This document shows positions 11,430-23,349 of a stretch of DNA of 64,000 nt, piece by piece. This DNA is from Manis javanica. Its lineage: Eukaryota; Chordata; Mammalia; Pholidota; Manidae. The stretch's first letter is position 1, and every line of letters begins with the position of its first letter. The position numbers were made by a program, and so were the translations under genes. The stretch lies in assembly GCF_040802235.1 (NCBI RefSeq), contig NC_133158.1, positions 44,520,001-44,584,000 of the forward strand, written 5' to 3'. The notes under the pieces were generated by a model, which made no database searches, was not told where the DNA came from, and worked only from the letters and a program-made list of their open reading frames with translations.

Positions 11430-14400
11430 TTAAAAACTGTGGTCTTTAATGCTGTGTTTTCTAAAACCATCAGTCAAATATAAAAAGCCTGTGCATACGC
11501 ATACTGAAATCCTTTCCCCCCATATGAAGCCTTTCCCAGAAGGCCACTCCAAACCAATGACAAGCCCTGGGGCTTGTGCTCCTGACGTTCTTTAGGAGTT
11601 GAAAGAGTGCAATGCGTCCAGCGGACAGAGAACAGAAAGACCACAGACAAAGTGTGAGTGCCTCACACCTAGGACAACGCCTCTCAGAAAGCACTGAGGG
11701 CAGAAATTAGAATTTTGAAAAAGAATGCCGAGAATAGGTTCCTCATAAATTCAGGGCACTTTCCATTACAAACGCCATGTTTCTTTTTCACCTTGATCCC
11801 ATCATGGCACGAATCCTTTAATGAAAGCAATTGTGAATCACTTGCTGGATTTTTCTTTCTGCAGAAAAATAATACATCTTGCATTCTGTCATTCTTAAAT
11901 TCAAAAGAGAAAAACAATGAGACTTTCTCATTCCAGGGCATTAATGAAAGGCAAGATGGGGGAAACACATTTCATGGCAACCCATTGTAGTCAGTCCCCC
12001 AGCACATTTTCATGCTCACCTGTGGCTCTCCCACTTAGGAAATGTTGAACTTCGACGCCAGTTACAATTGGTGTCTCTCTGGACCTAATGTCTCCAGATA
12101 CAATAAAGCCTATCCCTGTACAATCCAGCAAAACCAGCTGTATGGATCTGGCTGGATTTTCCGTATCTCCCTGCAGGTACACCCCTGAATGGGGTTACAA
12201 TTACATAAGAAATGGAATTGCCATTTGGCCTTCTGTTGATAGGCCTTTGAGACCACTGACAAAATCCACATTTTAAGCAGTTACCCTCAGAATCTATGCA
12301 GAACACCCTCAGTGCTGAGCTGCTCTAAAATACACAGTTCCTTACAAGCCTAGTCATCCATCTGTTGGCATTTGTTTCCGTTCGGTATTACATCACATGA
12401 AGCACATAGCTATGATAATTCTCATTTCAGGTCAGTCTCACCTTACTATTTGTCTCACCAACAGGTTACCCAGATGCCTGACTTGGTAAGCCCCAAGCCA
12501 GAATTGCATAATATTTTTTAACCAATGGCTACGTTTGGGGGGTAAAAAAATCATGTCTTTGCTGGGCTCCCAGCCCTAGATGTAGGTGGACATACCCTCC
12601 CTCCCATTGCAAATCTCTGTCTAGAACACTGCCATTCACTGCTTTCTTCTTTCTTCAGAGATCTAAGGCTTAATTAGTAGCTTCTGACTATGTGGTTAAG
12701 GACAAACATGTGAATCTGAGATTCAACCTTACATGTCCTCTTGGCGTTCGAACCATGCCTCCGACAGGCATAGCCGTTGTGTGTGGCCATCATCTGGGTG
12801 GAAGGGAGGCCAGTAGCCCTGGCGTCCAGTTGCAACATCCCATCCGAGCCAACACAGGAGACCCGTGACAGCCAGTCTCCTGTTAGTGTCAGCAAGTGTT
12901 AGGAAGATGTCTTCCCAAAGGGGCCTCAAGTCTAATTAATAGCTGTCCACTGATGCATTATACAACAGGGGCCTCCCCCAGCCCCTCAACAAACAGGGTA
13001 ATGGTAGGTGGCATTTTTCAAATCAGCCTTCCAAAGGTTTGTATTGCAATTAAAATCTTGCTCCTGGCTGTCTTAAGTCAGTTCTTTTGAAAAGCACCTT
13101 AAAAGCAGACATCTGAATGAGAAAATGGGACTGAGTGTCATTTCTTAGGGCCCTTTTTGTCAATCCATATTAGGTGGCTGAACAAAAGGAGTCTTTTTTC
13201 TTTTCCTTCTTGTGAGGCGTCCAGATGGGAGAGAAGAGAAATGTATTTCATACGCTCCAGCCCTGGCAGTTAGGATTTCTGATCCAGCTAAGACACCTAA
13301 GCCTGCATTTTGATCCCTGCTCAATTATTTTCCAGCTCGTCTCATAGATTGCTCCAGGCACATCTGACGTACTTTAATACTGCCATGTAAATTAGACGCC
13401 CCCACACACCACCTCCACTCTCTCACAGTGCCCTAAATTTGGACTTTACTTTCCTCCCCATACTTGCATTGCTCTTTTCAATCACATGCCATTCCCCCAA
13501 AAAACCATTGTCACAAGGGATAAAGAAGATGCTGTGCTGTAAAGTTGTCCAACTGAAAACCAGCTGTAGGCTAAGCACCCCCTCCCACTGCCTTCCCCTT
13601 AAAGGCTAAAAGATCTGGAAGACCAGAGCCCACCCTAGGGAGCATTTAGCCCTTTGGGGGCCTCTCCTCCCAGCCTGGCTCACTCTCTGGTCCAAGGGAG
13701 CAGATGTGAGGCCTTTCTGCAGCAGGCACTAAGCCTGGCCAGCTGGAGCAGAAACTATATGACTTTTAAAAAATCCCGAAGTCAGAGGAACATGCACACC
13801 CATTTCTGTGGTCCTCTGCAGTGATTAGTTACACCAGTAAGTGACCATCTGAAATCCATCCCTGCCGGAGAGTTATTAATACTAGAAGCCACATGTAAGT
13901 CATCCAATTAAAGAAGCTTGGTTGGGGCTAGTGGGGGCAGGACAGATCCAGTTCTCTACCCAGAAAGGAGCTTCTGTTCAATTTTATTAAATGTTTTAAG
14001 CAGATTTAAGTTTTAGTCAAAGGACAAATTCCTGTTCTCTGAGGAACACATTCCCAGAAACTTGGAGATCAGCCAAAGAGCTGGTCCCCCAGCTGGTGGC
14101 CAGAGGCCAGGGGATACCCCCAACATGAGTGGGGCATGGGTGCAGAGGGACAGGAGGAAAGGGACAGGAGCTGGAAAGATCTGGCAGGCAGGAAGGGGAG
14201 GCAAAGAAGAAAGAAGCGAGGTGTGCATATTGTGAGATTTTATCAGCATTAAAGGAACTAAGGCAGAGGGCCTGGGAATGTGTCTGATGGACCACTGGGG
14301 CAAAGCCACAGCCACAGAGATGCCCCCATGCCACGCTCAGTAAAAGAGGTTGTGACCTAGTGGTGAGATGGGCTGGGGACATCTACAGTCAGGCAGAAAC

Positions 14401-14862
14401 CACACAGCTAAGACATTCTGGAAAGCTCATGAGTACCCCACTAGACAGGACCCCAGCTGAAGACGGGTGACAGCCCGCAGGGAGAGCCAGCAGGAGGGCC
14501 ACCACACCACAAGAGTCCCAGGGCAGCTCACACATCCAAGAGAGGGGACCCCAGGGCTCTCCTCGTTTCCAAGTTCCTCTATATGAAACCATTGAGTTGT
14601 ATATTTTTTAAAAATGCACCCCACACAACCTCCCTCCTTGGAAGTAAGGTGAGCTTTCACAAATACAGAAGCTCTGAAAGCTCGGGGGAGCAGAAGTCCC
14701 CACCTAACGTGCAGGACGTGGCACCCTGGTGCTCACCGCTGTCTCTGGTTCGCAGCCCCAACTTCCTTCTCCTGGCCTCCAACCCCCCCTCCAAACCCAC
14801 TGTTCTGAGGACACCCTTTGCCTTGGGGCATCAAGATCCACCTGGTGGTCTGCCACGCAGCT
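11430..14862. other. Unique sequence, no gene recognised
   Basis: No repeat family recognised in 3.4 kb. Bases 11985-12306 carry frames of 62-73 codons on both strands over the same bases, with no recognisable domain. 13780-13935 is a mixed stretch ending in a CCAATTAAAG word that looks like ordinary non-coding sequence. 14017-14382 has two overlapping minus-strand frames (100 and 121 codons), proline- and leucine-rich, without motifs. Confidence 0.5.
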
Positions 14863-14865
14863 CTG

Positions 14866-15045
14866 CAGCCCAAGTTCTGACTCCCTCGCTACCTAGTGAC
14901 TTTGAACCAGTTGACCTTGAACTGCTCTGTGCCTCTGTTTCCTCATCTGTCAAGTGGCAATAATAATAGCCCCTCTCTCACAGAGTCATTGAGAGGCTCA
15001 AACAACGGAACCCAAGGGGAGCCCTAGACACTGTACTGGGCACTG
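14866..15045 (+). mobile_element. MIR SINE
   Basis: Sense-strand MIR with CTACCTAGTGACTTTGAACC (lysine/serine-type tRNA-core-derived text), CTGTGCCTCTGTTTCCTCAT, CTGTCAAGTGGCAATAATAA and the 'cctctctcacagagtcattgagaggctcaa' block in the family order. The tail (GACACTGTACTGGGCAC) matches the distal L2-related end. Confidence 0.85.
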
Positions 15046-18000
15046 GGAGGGCAGGGCAAGCGTGCAGCGTGCGGTCACTGGTGCTGCCACTGACGGGAGG
15101 CTCCTAGCCTCCTGTCCCCCTCCGCACACCTGCCCTCCTCCTCACGTCAGCCCTCTGCTCCATCCCAAACCCCCTCCTGTCTTTTATGAGCTTTGCCCAC
15201 TCCTTCATCATATTATGTTTATATCAAAAGTCATCCATCAGAGCTAAAAGCAGTGAAGAGGCATTTTATTTCTGAAGTTGTTAATTTTACTCTAGACTTC
15301 CAAAAAAAGATCATCCATCTGTCAAAAAAAAAAAAAGAGAATATAAAAGATCTTTGAAAGTAATTATTTAAGTGCCAACACAAAGGAAATGAAAATGGGC
15401 TTGTCTGGGTTTTCACGTTGAATTAGAGGGTGGTGCTGTCCCAACCCAGATCTGCCTCCTCTAAAAGAAAGAGAATAGGGTCTTTTCACAAATAAAATGA
15501 GCTATCAGTTTGCCCCGACAAAATACCTTCTGTGTAAACCTATTCAGACAAGCGACTTTCAGAGGAAAATCGGAGATCCCCTTCTGCCAGGGCCTGCCCG
15601 CGCCTGAGCCCCTCCCTACGCACACGGGCTTCTCGGGGTTCACCAGGGTGGCTGCTCTTGCCCGGGTGCTCTTATAGCTGCCCCTGTACACCACACAGGC
15701 GGTGCCTCCCCACAGCCAGGTGGAGAAATCCTCTCCCCACGTCTCTTCCAAGGCTGTCTTTCACCAGATGGCCTGCCTGCTAACACTCTGAAAGGCTTCC
15801 AGACCCACACAAACACGCGCACACACGCTGTAAGAGGCACCCCTCCCGTGAGAAACTAAAACAATTGGCTTTCTCTCCTCAGGTCCAAAATCCAAAGCAC
15901 TTTCCAAAGTCACAATTAAATCAGAAGCAAACAATTAATGCCTTTCTATTTCTAAGGCAAATTTTTAAAAACTTAAAAACTTCACCAGTTTCTGCATCTG
16001 CCACTCTAACCAAGATAGTACTGTACTGTGGGTCTTCAATGCAGTTAAGGGCAGGGCAGGTCAGTTCTCCTGAGCCCTGGGACACCTTCCTGTTCTCTGG
16101 CACTGACTGCTGGGCGGCTCCAAGTGCCCCCCTCATGCGGGAGCTGCACTCACCTCGCTCATGTTTCTTTATCACGGCCGCTCCGGGATCCCTGCCGCTC
16201 AGCTCCAAGAACACCGCTCAGGGGCCGCTATTCCACCAGGCCTGGCTTTTCTCTTAAAAAGGGCTGCCCTGTGGCATCATGCCTCCCGTAAGCCAATGGG
16301 ATGCATTCACCTGTCTGAATACTGCACAGACATCCGAGAGCACAAAGGGCCACCTAGTGGAACAAAGGAGGAAGGCGGGCTGGGTCACTGCTCCAAATTC
16401 TGCTAGGCAGGGGAGGGTCTGCTAGGTTCAAAAGCGAGTCTGAGACAGAGGAGTCAAGATCATCACACGTTTGCCAGTGTTCACTAATTCACGGATTTAG
16501 ACACGTGGAAAATACATGTTCAATATCAGCAGAAAGGTTTGTTTTCCCAAGGTAGTGCAGTTCTGAAAACACCGGCGCGTGCCGTCAGCATCTCTCCTTG
16601 TCCTCTCCGGCGGTGCACCTTCCCCTGGCCTGTGCGGCACAGTCCCAGCCTTCGGAGTTAGACATTTTCCACTCCTGCCTCCTGCTTCCAAATCTGCCAG
16701 CCTGCTCGGACCCGTGACCCTCCATCCCCTGACTGGGGACGTGAGCAGGGCCAGGACATGGATATGGAGCAGGGAGCACCCCGCCTTCCCTGCAGCTGTC
16801 ACGACCTCACCAGCGCTGGGAGGAGGCCTCGGCTCCGGCCCCAGAATCTGCCAAAGGCCCTCTGCGTCAGCCTGTCACACCTTTCGGTGAGGAAGTTCAG
16901 TCCTTTCACCCCTTCCTAAACTCATGAGAGCCGAAGAGTCTTCACAGCATCTAAGTGGCCCCTTGAATTCCACAGGGAGACGTTACAGCCCGGGCCTGTG
17001 GCCGATGCACAGAGCTGAGCAGCACGAGGCTGCCTGTCTCCTTGGCCTGTCACTGGCCGGGCGACCTCCTGCAGCAGGCCAGCCCCAGCGGCCCTGACCC
17101 CTGAGGGACACAGGGGGGCACAGGCTGCCCTGTTGTCGTACTGAGACTCCAAATGGTGACGTAACTCCTCAAATGCCAGCGGCCTCCTAAGATGCAAAAG
17201 CTGCCTGCCGGGGATACGTGAATGAGACACTGGGTAGTTGGTACAAATCCTAAGACGCCCCTTAGGGCCTCACCATCCCTCAACACAGAGACACTCAGCA
17301 GCTACCTGTGGTCCCAGGGAGGTCCTCCCAATGGCTTAATGCGGCCATCACTGGGGCCTCCCCTCCACCAGCTGTTCCCACTCACACCCGTGCAGGTGGT
17401 TTCCAGCCCCGCCCAGGCCCTCCACCTCCCCCAGGCTTTCTGCTCCCAGCAGCCACCCCCACCTCTCCACCCCTACAATCAGACAGCTCTACTTCTCTCC
17501 TTGCTCTTTCATTAGGGCTCAGGAAGCAATGGGTCGGGGGCAGAGTCCTGCAGTCTCGGCTCTACAGCCGCCCTGGGACAGAAATGCCCTCGGGACACCT
17601 GTGAATACCTGAGTCACCTGCTGTTTAAGCCAAATAGCTGGATCCATGCTTGGAAGAGGAGGAAGGAAGTGGTGCCAACCTAAGGCTCACACACAGGTGG
17701 CGGCTGCTGCCTGGTGCCGAGCCTGTGCCTCCCCAGACTGTGTGCCCTGGCCCTGCCCTGCTGGCAGCTCCCTGATCCCTGGGAGAGCATTGATGAGCTT
17801 CATACCAAAGAGTGAAATCTGGTAAAAGGAGAGAAGGCGAGCCCTCCTAGGGTACCATGGAAGCAGGGGCTAGGAACGTGGTTCTTTGTAGAACAGTCTC
17901 ACTGATGGACATTTCAAGATAGAACCAGGAATGGATACTTAAAATCAACAGTGTGAGTCCTTGATTGAAACTTGAAAACATTCCCCCAGTGTGGGTTTTT

Positions 18001-18615
18001 CTGGGGAACCTGGTTCACCCCTGGGACAATGAACAACAGCTTTTCAACAAAGGTTGCAGGAGGCAGAGAAGGGGGATGGCAGAGAGGGAGATCCAAAGAG
18101 CTTTTGTGTTCTCTTACCCAGCTGGTCCTGGAGTGGGGATTATGGGTCCAGCAAGAAGATTCGAGTGTCCCCTGACACCTTCCTGCCCCTGTTTCCCCCA
18201 GCCCCGTGCTCCTGGGCATAGAAGGGCGGCACATCGCACGGGTAACCCTCCTCCCGCCCTGCTCAGCACAAGACCTTCTCCCCTTGACCTCCAGCCCTCC
18301 AGCCTGGGCCCCCACACCCAGCACAGCCACCCTCCTCAGGTCCAGCTCATGGAGTGAGGGGAAGGCCAACATCCCCACCAGGGAGCACAGGCCTCCCGCA
18401 GTGGCTGAGGCCAGGAGCCCTGGTCAGAGCCCTCGTCCGGGCTGCGTGGACATGACTGCGCACAAACAGGCGGCAGCAAGCACAGGCCTCCCAAGGCACG
18501 TGGGGACCTGTCTGCTAAATTTATAGCCACTTTACACAGGAATTTTTCTATGGAAAGGCCCCTCTCAATGGGAAGGTATACATTCAGTGTAACAACTCAC
18601 AGTCCATGGAGCGAC
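15046..18615. other. GC-rich block, no gene recognised
   Basis: Sequence is GC-richer than the flanks, with scattered CpG (15590-15700, 16180-16215, 16565-16615) but no run long enough for a firm island call. A 12-base A run sits at about 15325. Pyrimidine-rich sequence occupies 17290-17500. Overlapping frames on both strands (130 and 154 codons at 17914-18378) lack recognisable motifs. No repeat family was recognised. Confidence 0.5.
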
Positions 18616-18619
18616 AGAA

Positions 18620-18687
18620 ATGGACTCTATCTCCTTCTATATTTATATAATGGACTCTCTCTATATAACGGACTCTTTCTATATAAA
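18620..18687. repeat. Short tandem repeat, ATGGACTC unit
   Basis: Three head-to-tail copies of a unit starting A-T/C-GGACTCT and ending in TATATA. The first copy is about 30 bases (18620-18649), the next two about 18 bases (18650-18667 and 18668-18686). The array is followed by more TATA-rich sequence up to about 18710. Confidence 0.75.
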
Positions 18688-18709
18688 TTACACATATCTA
18701 TATATCTCA

Positions 18710-19298
18710 ACCACACAAATAATTTGCAGACTAGCAGAGCATGTGCCTGCCAGCACACCCTAGAGCATCTCCTTATCTTCCCACACCCCCAGCCCGTCCC
18801 CTCCATCCCTCACATGGGAGGAGGCCTTAGGACTTCGCAGGTGGGAGCAGGACAGAAGCGGGTCTGTAGATGGACAGCAGAGTTAGGGAAGGGGAGCAGG
18901 GCTGGCTTCTCAGCAGCAGGAGCAAAGCACACCCCCCAAACCCCATCTGATAGGGGATGTCGAGCACCCAGTTCTTGGAGGTAGAAGATGAGGTCTCCCG
19001 GTGGGCCCCTGACAGGTGTGGATTTGCAGTCTGTGCCCAGGCAAGGGGAACAAGTCGAGGGGACACAGAGAATCAGCCTGTGCTCTGTGGCCAGGCTCTG
19101 TGCAGACATAAAATTTCTCATAACAGACGCACATTTGCAGAAGCTCCGGGCCTGAGGAGCAGTGAACAGTTGCTGGAGTTGCTGAAGGGGGCAGGACTGG
19201 GGGTGCTCAGGCTGGGCTGTGCTTTGCTGAGTGGAAAGTACAATTGTTCAGGACATATCAGGGGGTCACAAAGGCCATGGAGAGAGGGTGGGTGATGT
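18710..19298. other. Unique sequence, nothing recognised
   Basis: Frames on both strands overlap across 18810-19295 with no motif. No repeat recognised before the LTR at 19300. Confidence 0.5.
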
Positions 19299-19299
19299 G

Positions 19300-19678
19300 A
19301 AGGGGTGAATTGTGTCCCCCAAAAATCATATATTGAGGTTGTAACTCTGTACCTCAGAATATGACTGTATTTGGAGATGGGGTCCTTAAAGAGGTAATTA
19401 AGGTAAAATGAGGTCATATGATAGGCCTAATCCAACAGGACTGGGGGCCTTAGAAGAGGGGGAAACCTGGACATGGACACATTATGGAAGGAAGACCATG
19501 TGAGGACCCAGGGAGAGGATAGCTGTCTACAAACCAGGGGGAGGCCTCAGGACAAAGCAACTTCAAACTTCCAGCCCCCAGCCTCCAGAGCTGTGGGAAA
19601 ATAAATGTCTGCTGTTTAAGGGCCCTGGTCTGTGGCACTTGACTATGGCAGCCAGAGCTCAGACAGGGGACACCGCAG
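19300..19678 (+). mobile_element. MLT1-type MaLR LTR
   Basis: Full-length-looking solo LTR. Blocks in order: GGGGTGAATTGTGTCCCCCA, CCTCAGAATATGACTGTATT, TGGAGATGGGGTCCTTAAAG, GGTAATTAAGGTAAAATGAG, AGGCCTAATCCAACAGGACT, and a 'CATGTGAGGACCCAGGGAG' block. These are followed by CAGCCTCCAGAGCTGTGGG, an AATAAA signal, and a CTGTGGCACTTGACTATGGC end. The text in the first half is the MLT1C/D style rather than that of the 11.1 kb copy; I do not fix the subfamily. Confidence 0.85.
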
Positions 19679-19679
19679 C

Positions 19680-20215
19680 TCTTGGAGGAAACTTTCAGGG
19701 AAACAGTAGCAGGATCTCATGGGGAGTGGGATCCGTGTTTGCCAGGGGGCGTGCAGTCTGACCCTATTAACTGCCCCGGGGTAGCCTTAGGTGAATAGTT
19801 TCCTCCCACTACAGAGTCGTGGGAGAACACAAAGGATAATGCTGAGTCTGGCCACAGAGGGAGCAGCCAGTGTCCTACAGTACCCATCACCGCACATGGT
19901 GTGGTGTGCCCCACATCAGAGTGCGTGCCCCACATGGTTCCACGTATGCCCCCTGGCCGGCTCCACAGGCTCTCTGGCACTGCAGGCTCCATCCTTCATC
20001 TCCCAGTGTGGGCCACTGGACCACAGCTCCCACACCCATCCATTCTCCTGGGACAGTGGTGCCTAAACAAACAGCCATCAGACCAAGGATTGCAAAGACT
20101 CCCTGGACCTCATCTCAGCTCCCAAGACACCAGGATAGATGGTCTTTAAACCTTCCATGTGGTTCTTATAGGCAGTCAGGTTTGAAAATTACTGCTAGAA
20201 GCAGCAATAGGACGG
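19680..20215. other. Unique sequence, nothing recognised
   Basis: A 158-codon plus-strand frame (19870-20346) runs through the CA microsatellite and is therefore unlikely to be a gene. No repeat family recognised. Confidence 0.5.
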
Positions 20216-20216
20216 A

Positions 20217-20237
20217 CACGCACACACACACACACAT
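20217..20237. repeat. (CA)n microsatellite
   Basis: About ten CA dinucleotides, with one CG interruption at the start. Confidence 0.9.
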
Positions 20238-20409
20238 CACTCACTCCTTGAAAACTTCAGCCTCCCTGCTGCCTCCAGCTACCACATCCCTCCTTTTAGG
20301 ATCTGCAAGGCCATTGTTGACTGGTACATGTACCAATCCTATTTAAACAGCTTCAATACGTCCCTATCATACGACTTGTCTTATGTCAGCCATGTGGTAG
20401 ATGGAGTCA

Positions 20410-20545
20410 TGAACAGAAGCTTAGGACTTAAATCCTGGACGTGAGCAACAGTTTTCCATATGACCCTGGTGCAGTCTCTCCATTGCTCATTGTCTCATTT
20501 CCTGCACTAGTAATATAGAAATATTCAAACTGCACATCTGCCAAC
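20410..20545 (+). mobile_element. MIR SINE, degraded
   Basis: A weak MIR core. An 'acttaaatcctggacgtgagcaacag' stretch is followed by CATATGACCCTGGTGCAGTC, then CATTGTCTCATTTCCTGCAC (equivalent to 'cctcagtttcctcatctg'). Divergence is high, and only the core is recognisable. Confidence 0.5.
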
Positions 20546-21335
20546 CTATGTAAAAATATATACACTAAATATATTGAGCTGCAGGATAAATTCTGAAGGA
20601 ACTTCAGGAGAATTAGATCTACAGCTTCAGATCTTGGGGAATATTTCTACCTTGCTGAACTAAAATACAGACATGTGGTTCTATAATTTATGAAAAAATA
20701 TATATATAATATGGATAGATTATTTCATCTTCTTGGAAGCATCCTGCCTGAAGACGCAGAGCTGGACTAGGCAATCTTTCAAAATCGTCCTTTGAGATTA
20801 TTTATAGGGACACTACATACTGATGGCCTAGGGCTTTTCATCAGACTTTTACACCAGATGCATCATTTGTATATGATTTCAGGGGACTTAAAAAAAACCC
20901 ACCTCCTGTTCCATTTTCCCACCTTTGCTTCTCTGCCACCAGGTGCAGCCTCAAGGTGTCCTAACCCCTGACATGGAAGGCTTCAGGACAGAGAGCATGT
21001 GGTCACACGCCTAGAAGAGAGGCTTCATGGCCCACCATCAGTGGCCAGGCTCTTCCGACCCCCCTCCTGTCAGCCTCCCCTACCAGAACCTGCTAGTCCT
21101 TGTGAGTCTGCTGAGGCCCCACCCTTGGGGCTCAGCATTCCCCCCAAATGGATGAACCTGGTGGGCTCATGCCTTGACCCCCCACCTGGTTTCCTGCTGC
21201 CTTGCATTGTAAATCTTCCTACAGATTCTAACTCTGCCAAACTCCAGAGGTCACATGGCACAGAGCCAGGAGGCTACCCATGTTGTATTCACAGATGTGG
21301 AAAGGTGGCATTCTGCAAACCTCCCCTGGACGCGT
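20546..21335. other. Unique sequence, nothing recognised
   Basis: AT-rich to about 20880, including a short TA run near 20698, then GC-richer. A 146-codon plus-strand frame at 20999-21439 has no recognisable domain and runs into a possible L2 fragment. Confidence 0.5.
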
Positions 21336-21337
21336 CT

Positions 21338-21515
21338 GTTTATTGCAATGATTTATTCATGTGTGTGCCTGTTTACACACGTTTTGTCTCTCCTCTCCTT
21401 GACTTTAACATCTTGAAAGAGGGTGAGGCCACCCACTGATTTCTCTCTTCTGTTGCCCATACCTGACACTGGGTCCCTCTTAAAGCTACACCTGACAAAT
21501 GAGTATTCTGTCGTC
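21338..21515 (+). mobile_element. Possible L2 3' fragment
   Basis: Bases 21340-21510 follow the rhythm of the L2 tail: a TTATTGCAATGATTTATTCA stretch, an 'aacatcttgaaagagggtgag' stretch where L2 has 'gtaagctccatgagggcaggg', and GCCCATACCTGACACTGGGT where L2 has 'cagtgcctggcacatag'. The match is distant, and this could be chance. Confidence 0.35.
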
Positions 21516-22558
21516 AATAAACGTGAATCTTCTGTATAAAGAAAGCTCTTTTTTCCTATGAAATTAGATTCACCTTCCCAAGTCAATATATAAGAATTTT
21601 CTCTTTTGACAATGAGAAAAGGTAAAATGCTAAATTTTTTTCTGGCGAAACGGACCTGCTTTAAACCTAGACAGCTGTGTTTTATTGCCTTTTTAAAAGA
21701 AAAATGGATTAACAGAAATGGTCACCTGTGGCCTTCCAAGGTTTTATTTAGCAAGTAATATTGCACATCTGCCACCCCGCCCTGGCCTCTTCATTCCTGA
21801 CGTGACCCACATGTTTCTCCGGGGGTCACCCTTATCTGGCCATTCTGGATGCTGCAAGGGTCCATTTCATTATCTCTTGAAGGACTGAATGTTTGTTATC
21901 CTTGGGTGCTGCTTCCCTCTCTCTCCCTCTCTTTCCTTCTCCCCTTCCCACCCTCACCTAAAATAACTTGTGTTTACATTCCACTTGACCCTCCATGTGG
22001 TTACTGCGCCTTTAAGGGCACCAGCCAGCAGGAGAGGCAGACGTGGCCAGCGCGACTCTGTCTGCCATGTTCTGTGGGACTGTCTTGTCTCATCTTCAGA
22101 TTTAAAATGCTGCCTACTTACTTGACGCTGCTCCTACTCTTATGCCCTAAATGCCTCCCTGTTTGTGGGTGAAAAGGTCATCTAATAACCCGCAGTCCCT
22201 TCGGCCCCAGTAAGTGTCCATACCTGTCCTGGAGTGGGGACTGGCAGATGGCTCGCAGGGCCCGAGTGTCACCCCTGGCAGCTCTCTCTCTCTCTAAAGA
22301 GGTGAGGGGGTGTCTGTATGCAGAGCACCCCTGTCCCGCCGCGTCCACATGGGGTGCCGGCTGAAGGCCCGCCCTGGGCCGCTGATGGGCTGTCCCACCT
22401 CTGCAGCCAGACCGCTTTCAGAGCTGTGCTTCATTGAGTCCTTAATCACTCTCCCTGTGCTCCCTTCCCACGCGAGGGAACTCCTGCCAGACCCTCTTCA
22501 GCAACCACTCTCCAAATCCCAAAGCAATGATTCTGCATAGCCAGCCCACTTGCCGGGT
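21516..22558. other. Unique sequence, nothing recognised
   Basis: Pyrimidine-rich stretch at 21908-21955 and a short (CT)7 at 22282-22295. No gene or repeat family recognised otherwise. Confidence 0.5.
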
Positions 22559-22559
22559 G

Positions 22560-22925
22560 TCTAGGCTGAATTGTGTCCCCCCCACCCCAAAATCCATATG
22601 TTGAAGCGTTAACCCCCACTGTGACTTTATTTGGGCATAGGGCCTTTCATGAGATAATTAAGGTTATAAGGTCATACAGGTGAGGGGGCCCTAACCCAGT
22701 AGGGCCGGTGTCCTGATGAGAGGAGACCCCAGGGGAAGGGCCAAGTGAGGGCCCAGGATGGAGGCTGCAGCCACACGCCGCAGAGAGGGGCCTCACGGAA
22801 GCCCAGCCCACAGGCACCTCGGTCTGGGGCTTGCAGCCCCCAGAGCTGTGAGAAATGAATTCCTGCTGTTGAAGCCGCCCAGGCTGTGGTCTGAGGTCAT
22901 GGCAGCCCAAGCAGACCCAGGCATC
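22560..22925 (+). mobile_element. MLT1-type MaLR LTR
   Basis: Solo LTR with the start block AGGCTGAATTGTGTCCCCCC, ATCCATATGTTGAAGCGTTA, TGAGATAATTAAGGTTATAA, GGTGTCCTGATGAGAGGAGA, and the end CCCAGAGCTGTGAGAAATGA, which has an AATGAA variant in place of AATAAA. A CCGCCCAGGCTGTGGTCTGA end block follows. It is GC-rich compared with other copies in this window. It lies upstream of the ERV-L-like region, but I cannot show that it is that element's own LTR. Confidence 0.83.
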
Positions 22926-23039
22926 TGTACCTGGGCTGAGGCTCTCTCTGGAGGAGATGCTACAGAGGACCCCAGGCCCCAGCCTCCCGGGCCTGAAGCG
23001 CTCTCTCCCCAGCGGCCGAGTGTTGGTGATGGACTCAGC

Positions 23040-23348
23040 TATTGATTCTGTCCCCTCAGGGGCTGCTCTTGCCCAAGGGGAGCTGCCTCACCAAAGCCAG
23101 TACGCCCTTCAGGGGACACATCCTCATCCCACACAGTGCTGGCCCCTTTGTCCCAGTTTGGCACAACTGCAGGGTCCCCTGCCCCAGCTCTAAAGCTGCT
23201 TGTGGGATCACTGGAGGCATTTACTCTGCCCGAATCCCAGCCCACTACCCATCTGCCCCTCCTGCCCCTTCACTCCCTCAGAGCATGACGACCCCACATC
23301 GTCCTGCATTCTAACCGACGTCTCAGAGCCTGCCTCCTGACGGCCATA
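23040..23348 (+). mobile_element. Possible ERV-L-type LTR
   Basis: A block of about 300 bases of moderate GC, ending with 'CGACGTCTCAGAGCCTGCCTCCTG', recalls the polyadenylation-region end of some ERV-L LTRs. It stands between an MLT1 LTR and an ERV-L-like internal region on the same strand. There is no matching downstream copy, and the AATAAA signal is not evident. The call is an inference from context plus a short similarity. Confidence 0.3.
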
Positions 23349-23349
23349 C

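Noticed and set aside
11985-12306. Frames open on both strands, possibly an exon
   Set aside because: Short, without recognisable protein similarity, and the frames on the two strands compete.
16345-16360. CCACCTAGTGG as a CTCF site
   Set aside because: It does not fit the CTCF core; the spacing inside the motif is wrong and the following GC is absent.
21908-21955. Pyrimidine-rich tract as a splice-acceptor signal
   Set aside because: No convincing AG plus open exon follows. Low complexity explains it.
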